From JANPCX01 sp031431125 (GTDB lineage: Bacteria > Pseudomonadota > Gammaproteobacteria > Burkholderiales > Burkholderiaceae_C), in NCBI GenBank assembly GCA_031431125.1, contig JANPCX010000054.1, positions 1 to 5,818 of the forward strand: DNA of 5,818 nt. The letters run 5' to 3'. Both the position numbers and the translations under genes were made by a program. The number at the start of each line of letters is the position of its first letter. Position 1 is the first letter of the stretch. The notes beneath the pieces were generated by a model, which was not told where the DNA came from, did no database searches, and saw only the letters and a list, made by a program, of their open reading frames with translations. Below, in pieces: positions 1 to 5,222 of this stretch.

Positions 1-804
1 GGCGCGGTCACCGTGCCAGACCGTGTCTTTGAAGCCCAGCGACACACGGCCTGCACCACGAATCTCCTTCCAGCGGTTGCCACGGCCGACAAAGGTCAGG
101 CCCTCGTAACAAGTGATGTAGACATTGCCGTCACCGCCACAACACACGGTTTGAATATAGGTGTTGGTGGGGAAGGCAATTTGCTGCCATTTGTCGCCAT
201 TGAAATGCCAGACATCGCCTTTGCCGCCGACGGCGTAGATGTCGGTCTCTGAGAAGCCGTCGATGTCGTCGAAGCCTTCTTCAAGGTAGTTTTCTTTGTC
301 GTGCACCAGGCCATTGAAATTTCCCCACCATTGGCCCTTGCCCAAACGTTTGCCGACAGAGCGACTACCACCAGCAATATATGCGTAGCCATTGATAGTT
401 TTGATACGTCGGATGCCGCCTCTCAGCGGGTTGTTAAGCATTGTGCTGTTCAGCGGAGCATCCTCATAAACCTCGCCACTGCCGGTGACGAAAACTTTGT
501 CGTTTTCGTGCTCGACGGCTATGAACTGATTCAATGGTTTGGTGGCTGCTCCGCCTCGGGGGTAGCTCCACTGGCTGAAGGTATTGCCTTCAAGCCGATC
601 CCCTTCAACCCTATCCCTAAAGAACGGCAATATTCTCTTGGGTCTGAATCTTGGATCCCATTTGTTTTTCTCTTCCTCTGCTACTTGAGCATCGGTGTAC
701 CAACTGTCTGCAATAAAAACAAACCTATTTCTGTCACGCACCACGCAGTCGGTCACGTAAAAACCAGAAAGCATACTTTTGTACTCATCCAGCGCGATCA
801 ACAT
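1..804 (-). CDS. Probable immunity protein for the GHH nuclease, beta-propeller-like (partial, C-terminus off the left edge)
   Basis: An open frame of 268 codons runs from the ATG at 804 to position 1 without a stop, so the gene is cut by the window edge. I do not recognise a named family. The protein has no signal peptide or membrane segment and should be cytoplasmic. From about residue 100 it shows recurring strands with a period near 40: VFVTGSGEVYE (104-114), YIAGG followed by a WW (142-160), DIYAVGGKGDVWHFNGDKW (188-206) and NVYITCYEGLTFVGRGNRW (227-245). Each is a Tyr-hydrophobic strand, a glycine turn, and then a Gly-x-x-Trp type strand, which looks like blades of a propeller of the Kelch, BNR or WD-like kind. 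Residues 1-100 are less regular. The start is set by a near-perfect Shine-Dalgarno. The gene begins 1 nt after the nuclease stop, and this position is the main reason for the immunity call. The 5' part is richer in A+T than the upstream genes. An accessory cytoplasmic protein of other function is the main alternative. Confidence 0.72.
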   Translation of the reverse strand, partial: MLIALDEYKSMLSGFYVTDCVVRDRNRFVFIADSWYTDAQVAEEEKNKWDPRFRPKRILPFFRDRVEGDRLEGNTFSQWSYPRGGAATKPLNQFIAVEHENDKVFVTGSGEVYEDAPLNSTMLNNPLRGGIRRIKTINGYAYIAGGSRSVGKRLGKGQWWGNFNGLVHDKENYLEEGFDDIDGFSETDIYAVGGKGDVWHFNGDKWQQIAFPTNTYIQTVCCGGDGNVYITCYEGLTFVGRGNRWKEIRGAGRVSLGFKDTVWHGDRA

Positions 805-805
805 T

Positions 806-2041
806 TCAACCTCCTTTAGTTGGTTTTGTGTCGGGGGTTGTTGCAGCACCCCCACCACCCGTGCCCGCTACCGCTTTCAAATTCTTCCCCGCACACCCTT
901 TGTAGTGCGCATCGAGTTGGGCTTCTAAACATTTTTTGTCGCAATGGGCCGCACCGGCTTTTTGGACTGCGGCGATACCTTGGTCTTTCGCTTTGTCATA
1001 CGAAATGGTGTCGGTGTTGCTGTTGTTCTTGCGATATTCCTTCATTGAATCGCTCAAGTTTTTGTGCGCCGCGCCGTGGCTACCATGTTCAAAACCGTTC
1101 TTGGTGCCTTCTAGGCAAATGGTGGGGGCATCCTCTTTGTCGTACCCGGGACAGCCTGCGCCCTTGACCATGGAGTCAGGCAATACATGGTGGCCGGTTT
1201 GCCCGGGGCAGCAGCCTTGACCATGGTTGGCTTGGGTGACGGCTTTGGGGGTGCCTTCGGTGTTTTTATAGGGCACCAACATGCACTTGCGGGCCCTGGT
1301 GCAGGGGTCCAATTGTGCCATCAGGGTCATGGCATCAGATTGAGCTTTGTGGGGATTTTCTTTGTAGTCTTTCAGGATCTTGTCGGCTTTTTCTTCGATG
1401 TTTTTGAGGTCCATGATGGCATCCAGCGCTGCTTGGCCTTGTGCGCCGGCCAGCTTGGCCAACTCGGCTCCGGTGCTGATCAGATCGGCGGCCGTCCAAA
1501 TACCCATGGCGATGGGCACGGCGACGGTTTCAATGCCCAGCAACCCGACCAAACCTTTGGCACCGGAGCGCACGCCGAACCAAAAGGCCTTGTCAGCTGC
1601 AGCCTGTCCAGCTTTGTCAATCGCAATGTCCTTGAGTTCATCGAAGGCGCTTTTCATCAAGCTGATGCGGTCGCCCTTCATCTTGTCGAACATCTCGGTC
1701 ATTTTTTGTTCGAACTCAGGGTCAGCTGTCGTGGACGGGGTGACCCACAAGCCGGAGCAGTTGTCTTCCATCCACGCGTTTCCATCGGTGGCAGTTCGGC
1801 TGCCTTTGTCTCGTTTGTAGCCCGCCGATTTTTTTCCTAGTCCGTCTAGCCCATCGGCCACCTCACCGAGCTTTCCAGCGATTCCACCTTTGCGCTTTCG
1901 GGGCTTGTTCTTTTTTTCGTCCTCGTCGCTTTGCGGGGCTTCAGGCTTGCAGTGTTTGTCGATGGCCTTGCGCTCATCATCACACTTGGCCTTGGCGCTT
2001 GCAGAGTCGATATAAATGGTCGCAGCCGTATTGCCCGCCAT
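806..2041 (-). CDS. T6SS cargo effector with C-terminal GHH-signature HNH/endonuclease VII domain (Tox-GHH2-like)
   Basis: A 411-residue protein, probably a DNase toxin injected into rival cells. The C-terminal part carries DPCTRARKCMLVPY (245-258), then GCCPGQTGHHVLP (276-288), then APTICLEG (305-312) and HGSHGAAH (319-326). This order is typical of the Tox-GHH2 branch of the HNH/endonuclease VII superfamily. The likely metal and catalytic histidines are H284, H285, H322 and H326. Cysteines at 247, 253, 277, 278, 297, 309, 367, 371 and 383 are probably structural. The first half lacks a recognised domain: it has a charged Lys-rich stretch (about 40-80), a probable helical region (108-155), and a hydrophobic Gly/Ala-rich stretch (about 160-190). 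The last 20 residues are Gly/Thr/Pro-rich. The ATG at 2041 is supported by AAGGA 8 nt upstream. The gene lies 22 nt after the PAAR-like gene and is followed at once by a probable immunity gene. It carries no PAAR or VgrG domain of its own, so it is most likely loaded non-covalently. DNA as substrate is inferred from the family. Confidence 0.86.
   Translation of the reverse strand: MAGNTAATIYIDSASAKAKCDDERKAIDKHCKPEAPQSDEDEKKNKPRKRKGGIAGKLGEVADGLDGLGKKSAGYKRDKGSRTATDGNAWMEDNCSGLWVTPSTTADPEFEQKMTEMFDKMKGDRISLMKSAFDELKDIAIDKAGQAAADKAFWFGVRSGAKGLVGLLGIETVAVPIAMGIWTAADLISTGAELAKLAGAQGQAALDAIMDLKNIEEKADKILKDYKENPHKAQSDAMTLMAQLDPCTRARKCMLVPYKNTEGTPKAVTQANHGQGCCPGQTGHHVLPDSMVKGAGCPGYDKEDAPTICLEGTKNGFEHGSHGAAHKNLSDSMKEYRKNNSNTDTISYDKAKDQGIAAVQKAGAAHCDKKCLEAQLDAHYKGCAGKNLKAVAGTGGGGAATTPDTKPTKGG
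809..817 (-). promoter_or_regulatory. Strong ribosome binding site of the immunity-like gene, inside the nuclease gene
   Basis: On the minus strand the sequence reads AAAGGAGGT, then TGAA, then the ATG at 804, with 5 nt between AGGAGG and ATG. It is the strongest Shine-Dalgarno in the window. It overlaps the last nuclease codons (Lys-Gly-Gly-stop), and the nuclease TGA (808-806) is 1 nt from the ATG, which favours termination-reinitiation coupling. Confidence 0.85.
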
Positions 2042-2048
2042 GGTGGTG

Positions 2049-2054
2049 ATCCTT
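2049..2054 (-). promoter_or_regulatory. Ribosome binding site of the nuclease gene
   Basis: The minus strand reads AAGGAT; its AAGGA core lies 8 nt before the ATG at 2041, within the 22-nt gap after the DUF4150 stop. It supports this ATG as the start. Confidence 0.65.
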
Positions 2055-2063
2055 GTCTGCGAT

Positions 2064-2450
2064 TCAGCTGTGGTTGTGGGTCATCGGGTCGATGTGGCGA
2101 TCCACGTTCAGCCCTTCTACTTTGACGTTGGGAGACCAATCCACAAAGTAGGCCTTGCCTTTGATGGTGCCGCTGGCAACGCCCTTCTTGAAGACGAAGG
2201 TGGCAGGGTCATCGCCGATGCTGGTGGACAGAAAAGAGCTGTCTTTCTTTGCGATGGGTGTGCCGCACACAAAAACTGTGGTGCTGCCATTGGCCAAGTC
2301 ACGTGCGAAGGCAGTGTTGGGATAGGGCAGCGGGATGCCGATTTTTTTGGGCTTGGGTGGGGTGTGGCAAACGTCAGGGAAGACTACTGATTGGCCATCG
2401 GCGGCTTGTGAACAAAATTCGTTGTCGTTGGCGTAGACATGAGTTTCCAT
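2064..2450 (-). CDS. PAAR-like DUF4150 domain protein, T6SS spike tip
   Basis: A stand-alone 128-residue protein made only of the DUF4150 (PAAR-like) domain, which in other T6SS clusters sharpens the VgrG spike and links it to effectors. Family marks visible are FPDVCHTPP (24-32), IPLPYPNTAFARDL (39-52), GSTTVFVCGTPI (55-66), the region DSSFLSTSIGDDPAT (70-84), KAYFVDWSPNVKVEG (99-113) and the end HIDPMTHNH (119-127). The start at 2450 is chosen because an AAAGGAAG ribosome site lies just upstream and the product then begins at the usual family N-terminus. An in-frame start at 2510 would add 20 residues that overlap the upstream gene. The length matches a bare DUF4150 domain without a fused toxin, which fits the separate nuclease gene 22 nt downstream. 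It acts after assembly at the tip of the secreted spike, outside the producing cell. Confidence 0.9.
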   Translation of the reverse strand: METHVYANDNEFCSQAADGQSVVFPDVCHTPPKPKKIGIPLPYPNTAFARDLANGSTTVFVCGTPIAKKDSSFLSTSIGDDPATFVFKKGVASGTIKGKAYFVDWSPNVKVEGLNVDRHIDPMTHNHS

Positions 2451-2453
2451 GGG

Positions 2454-2461
2454 CTTCCTTT
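2454..2461 (-). promoter_or_regulatory. Ribosome binding site that fixes the DUF4150 start
   Basis: The minus strand reads AAAGGAAG, followed by CCC and the ATG at 2450. It overlaps the TGA of the ketosynthase-like gene by one base and decides for the 2450 start over the in-frame 2510 start. Confidence 0.7.
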
Positions 2462-3522
2462 CAAACGGGTTGGTACTGAACCACGACGGCGCTGCGCCGA
2501 CCATCGTCATTGGCCAAGTGCAGCAGCGCCGTGCGTCCGGGGCTGTCGGGGTGGGGCATGAAGCGGCTGAGGTAGGCCAACATGGAAGGCCCGGTTGCCG
2601 CGCCGATTTCGCCCAGGCAATCGCAAACGGTCAATACCGGCAACCGGTGAGCTTGTCTGGGTGCCACGCGTGCGATGGCGTTGGCCGCTTCTTTGGCAAA
2701 AAATGCTTCACCGTTTTGATCGCTGACCCGGAAGTCCAAGCGAGCATACGGTGTTTGGCTGGAGGCCAGTGCGGCTCGAATGGTGTCGCTCAAACCTTGT
2801 GCCCTGCACGGAACGCTGCCATCGGGTCTGCCCACCTCATGCCCATGCTGGTAGCCAATGACTTTGACCCCGGATTCCGTTGCACCTGCGGTCGTGAGTA
2901 AGACGGCGGCGGCAGCTTCTCCAGGAATGAAACCGTCGGAGTTGCCTGAAATTTGCAATCGGTCTGCCTTGAGGTAGTGGTTGATGGTGGCGGCGTGAAG
3001 ATAACTGTCAACGCCAATCAGCATGACGGCGGGGCAGTTTGAGGTCTTGAGGAGGCTCGCAACTTGTTCCAAGGCCTCGCCCAGGCCGGCGCGACCGCGT
3101 GCAATCACGCCCGACTGTGGGTGGAATTTCAACCCAAGTTTGGTGGTGACCTCATTGAATACCTCTGTCCACCAAGACAAGGTGACTCCTTGCCGATCCT
3201 GCTCAGGCGCTAACCAGACAGCGGGGACTTCGCGGGTGTCCAGAGATGGCGCGTGTTGTAAGCAGTCTTTGATCGCCAATTCCAGCCACCGCGCCAGGCG
3301 GGACTGTCCCCATAGGTCTGTTTCAAACAGCCGCGCCACCACGACGCGCTCACCTTTGTTCGTCAGAAACTCACTTTCCTGGAAGTGGTCAATGTTGGCG
3401 CGCAGCGCACAAGTGGCGGCGTCAAGGTGGTAACCCACGGCGCAGCACAAGCCTGCGGCGATGATGCGCAAAGGTTGGTCGTCCGCCTTTGGCTTTGGCA
3501 AGGGAGCGTTGGATTTCGCCAT
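2461..3522 (-). CDS. Ketosynthase-like (thiolase-fold) protein of a T6SS vgrG cluster, probably catalytically dead
   Basis: A 353-residue protein with the outline of a beta-ketoacyl-ACP synthase. The first strand and turn is LRIIAAGLCCAVG (18-30). The mid-domain nucleophile-elbow region is GRAGLGEALEQVASLL (143-158), leading to AVMLIGVDSYL (165-175). The C-terminal half begins with SDGFIPGEAAAAVLL (195-209), and the final motif is CDCLGEIGAATG (300-311). True ketosynthases need Cys-His-His. Here the elbow has no Cys, the HGT(G/S)T region reads FRVSDQNGE (264-272), and the GH of the last motif is GE (304-305). I therefore infer a structural or adaptor role rather than lipid or polyketide synthesis. 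Such proteins are often annotated simply as 3-oxoacyl-ACP synthase, but no acyl carrier protein or other lipid gene is nearby. The ATG at 3522 lies 2 nt after the DUF2169 stop. A TTG at 3528 overlapping that stop is a possible alternative start. Confidence 0.8.
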   Translation of the reverse strand: MAKSNAPLPKPKADDQPLRIIAAGLCCAVGYHLDAATCALRANIDHFQESEFLTNKGERVVVARLFETDLWGQSRLARWLELAIKDCLQHAPSLDTREVPAVWLAPEQDRQGVTLSWWTEVFNEVTTKLGLKFHPQSGVIARGRAGLGEALEQVASLLKTSNCPAVMLIGVDSYLHAATINHYLKADRLQISGNSDGFIPGEAAAAVLLTTAGATESGVKVIGYQHGHEVGRPDGSVPCRAQGLSDTIRAALASSQTPYARLDFRVSDQNGEAFFAKEAANAIARVAPRQAHRLPVLTVCDCLGEIGAATGPSMLAYLSRFMPHPDSPGRTALLHLANDDGRRSAVVVQYQPV

Positions 3523-3524
3523 GT

Positions 3525-4631
3525 TCAAGCTGCCTGCCTCACTGGCTGCCCGCAGCCCTCACAGCCGCTTTCATCTAGTCCGAGGGAGCGGGCACGCCAC
3601 CACTGTTCATCAATCGGGCCGACCGCAATGGTGTTGAACTCTTGAATGCGTCTGCGTATCGCCACACTGGCCCGCCACACCACGCTGAAGCGCCCGGCGT
3701 CGGGTTCAAAGAACAAGGTGTCGGCGTGAACCTGGGGCTGCTCAATGCTGTAGTCCTTGCGCAGGATGCGCACTTGCAAGTCGTTCAGAGACGGCAGCTT
3801 GAATTGGACGTGGGGCTGTCCTTTGACCATGTGAACGAGCTGCACCTCTTCACCGCCTTGCGGGTAGTTCACACGTTGATCTGCGGGAGCGCTTTGGTAA
3901 AAACGTTCATCAAAGTCTTCGGGCAAGAAGGGGAATACATCGCGCCGCCAGGTGTCGTCATAGGTGCCTGCGTACTGGCTGCGCTCGGGCACGTTGGCGC
4001 TGATGGCATTCAGGCCCATGGGGCGGTGCTTGCCGTCGGGGCGCTCGATGGGGTCGTTGAAGTCTTCCAGGCAGGGCATGGGCTGGCCCGTCATGTCACC
4101 GATGGTGTGCGGGCCCGCCCACCCGATGCCAATCGGGTTGGGGTCAAAGGCTTCGACGTCGGTTTCTTTATTTTTGACGTAGGAACGTGTGGCCCCAAAG
4201 CCCAAGCCCAGGTGCAAGGGCATAGACGCAAAAGGCTCGGGCTTGGAGGGCTCGTAACGCATCAGCACCCGCTTCCATGTGCGTGGGCCCCAGACCTTGA
4301 TTTGTTTGTGCCAAGCGCCCACTTGGGCTTGCACGCCAAGCCCGGTGACGGGCTTGCCATCTGGGCTGTGGGCGCCGGCGTCAAACAAAATGTCGCATTG
4401 GGGCTTGAAGCGCACCATGTCGTTGGCACAGCGCACAGCAGACAGGCCAGGCTCACCGTAGTGGTCGTCTGCGTAGGCCAATGGTGTGGCTTGAATGGGC
4501 TTGGGCCGCTGGCCCGGCCCGGGCAAGGTCCAAGTGCCTTTGGTCACCACCACCAGGTATTCCTGGCCGCGCACGTCCATGCCAGGAAACACCTCTGAGC
4601 GCAGCAGTTGGCTGCCCACCACCACTTCCAT
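3525..4631 (-). CDS. DUF2169 family T6SS accessory/adaptor protein
   Basis: A 368-residue, full-length DUF2169 protein. Family features are GQEYLVVVTKGTW (22-34), VRFKPQCDILF (73-83), the region WHKQIKVWGPRTW (107-119), AFDPNPIGIGWAG (161-173), and PERSQYAGTYDDTWRRD (215-231) followed at once by VFPFLPEDFDERFYQSAP (232-249). It is predicted to be a cytoplasmic, beta-rich protein. Members are encoded in vgrG clusters with DUF4150 or PAAR genes. At least one, beside an Agrobacterium T6SS DNase gene, has been linked to loading that effector on its VgrG, so a chaperone or adaptor role for the downstream nuclease is the best inference. The C-terminus has a Cys-Glu-Gly-Cys pair (357-360) that might bind metal. 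The ATG at 4631 follows the DUF6484 stop by 18 nt. Its ribosome site is weak (GAACGGG), so translation may depend on upstream ribosomes. Confidence 0.9.
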   Translation of the reverse strand: MEVVVGSQLLRSEVFPGMDVRGQEYLVVVTKGTWTLPGPGQRPKPIQATPLAYADDHYGEPGLSAVRCANDMVRFKPQCDILFDAGAHSPDGKPVTGLGVQAQVGAWHKQIKVWGPRTWKRVLMRYEPSKPEPFASMPLHLGLGFGATRSYVKNKETDVEAFDPNPIGIGWAGPHTIGDMTGQPMPCLEDFNDPIERPDGKHRPMGLNAISANVPERSQYAGTYDDTWRRDVFPFLPEDFDERFYQSAPADQRVNYPQGGEEVQLVHMVKGQPHVQFKLPSLNDLQVRILRKDYSIEQPQVHADTLFFEPDAGRFSVVWRASVAIRRRIQEFNTIAVGPIDEQWWRARSLGLDESGCEGCGQPVRQAA

Positions 4632-4649
4632 GTTGCGGCCCGTTCTGAA

Positions 4650-5222
4650 TCAGTTGATCTGCACCGAGCCGCCGCGAATGCGGTTGCTGGCGCTTGCATG
4701 GGTGGTGACATAAGCGCCGCGAATTTGGATGTGGCCGTCTTCGCTGAGCAGAATCACGGCCTCGCCACAGCGCAGCTCCAGCTCGGTTTGCGCCTCCACC
4801 ACCACGCGGCGGCCGTTTTGGGTGACCCGAACGGCTTGGGATGCTGCTTCGGGCGTGGGCTCGTTCGCTTGTACGGGTGCCTGTGCCAGCATCATTAAGC
4901 CGAGCACGATGGGGCGATGGGCATTGGCCCCTTCAAAACCCAGGGCCAAAGACTGGCCCAGATGCTGTGGTCCCAAAGTCACCATGCTGACAGCGGGCAG
5001 TGGCCCCAAGCCGAGGCTAGGGATTTGCACTTGAATTTGGCTGCCGTCGGCGTTCACATGAACCAAGGTACCAATGGCAATGCCATCGGCCTTGGCCGGA
5101 GTTGGCGCGTTGTTGGTTTGAACTTGACGTTCCAACAGCGCTTGAAAAGCTGAAGGCGCCTCGTTTTCAGCGGTAGCGGTGAGCACCCTTGCAGCGACCG
5201 TTTTGGGGGCTTTAGTTCTCAA
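4650..5222 (-). CDS. DUF6484 domain protein of the vgrG cluster
   Basis: A 190-residue protein. The DUF6484 core begins at DGIAIGTLVHVNADGSQIQV (46-65) and continues through PSLGLGPLPAVSMVTLG (68-84) and LALGFEGANAHRPIVLGLM (92-110), ending in the PIVLG motif common in the family. After a Pro/Ala/Glu-rich linker (111-130) comes a second beta-rich part: TELELRCGEAVILLSEDG (146-163), IQIRGAYV (165-172) and NRIRGGSVQIN (180-190). This resembles the strand repeats of VgrG tails. The role is unknown; its place between vgrG and DUF2169 suggests spike or effector assembly. No in-frame ATG occurs before the core. I chose the TTG at 5222, which overlaps the vgrG end by 11 nt and has AAAGGGG 9 nt upstream. 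A GTG at 5186 is possible but has no well-spaced ribosome site. Confidence 0.82.
   Translation of the reverse strand: MRTKAPKTVAARVLTATAENEAPSAFQALLERQVQTNNAPTPAKADGIAIGTLVHVNADGSQIQVQIPSLGLGPLPAVSMVTLGPQHLGQSLALGFEGANAHRPIVLGLMMLAQAPVQANEPTPEAASQAVRVTQNGRRVVVEAQTELELRCGEAVILLSEDGHIQIRGAYVTTHASASNRIRGGSVQIN

Noticed and set aside
96..392. A 98-codon minus-strand open frame starting with a signal-peptide-like stretch (MATHILLVVVALSANVWARA)
   Set aside because: It is another frame of the long open frame 804-1, which shows blade-like repeats straight across this region. The rest of the 98-residue product is Ser/Thr/Lys low complexity. A hidden secreted protein is unlikely.
301..819. A 172-codon plus-strand open frame
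   Set aside because: It is antisense to the propeller-like gene, which has the strong ribosome site and the coupled position.
1591..1656. A lysine-rich nuclear-targeting or DNA-binding motif in the nuclease (KPRKRK at 46-51)
   Set aside because: A short basic stretch in a charged linker is not evidence for eukaryotic targeting. The actual KPRKRK codons lie near 1889-1906, and nothing in the cited stretch supports such a motif either.
1187..1840. A 217-codon plus-strand open frame
   Set aside because: It is antisense to the nuclease gene, with no plausible domain and no ribosome site considered convincing.
1846..2139. A 97-codon minus-strand open frame across the DUF4150-nuclease junction
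   Set aside because: It is out of frame with both flanking genes, rich in Arg/Pro/Ser, and overlaps two well-supported genes.
2451..2510. N-terminal extension of the DUF4150 protein from an upstream in-frame start
   Set aside because: It would overlap the ketosynthase-like gene, adds residues outside the family pattern, and ignores the good ribosome site before the ATG at 2450.
2461..3522. A fatty acid or polyketide synthesis function for the ketosynthase-like gene
   Set aside because: The catalytic residues appear replaced and all neighbours belong to a T6SS island; no carrier protein or other lipid gene is present.
3642..4598. A 318-codon open frame on the plus strand
   Set aside because: It lies fully antisense to the DUF2169 gene, whose family motifs are clear. 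The product resembles no protein family and is a by-product of GC-biased codons.
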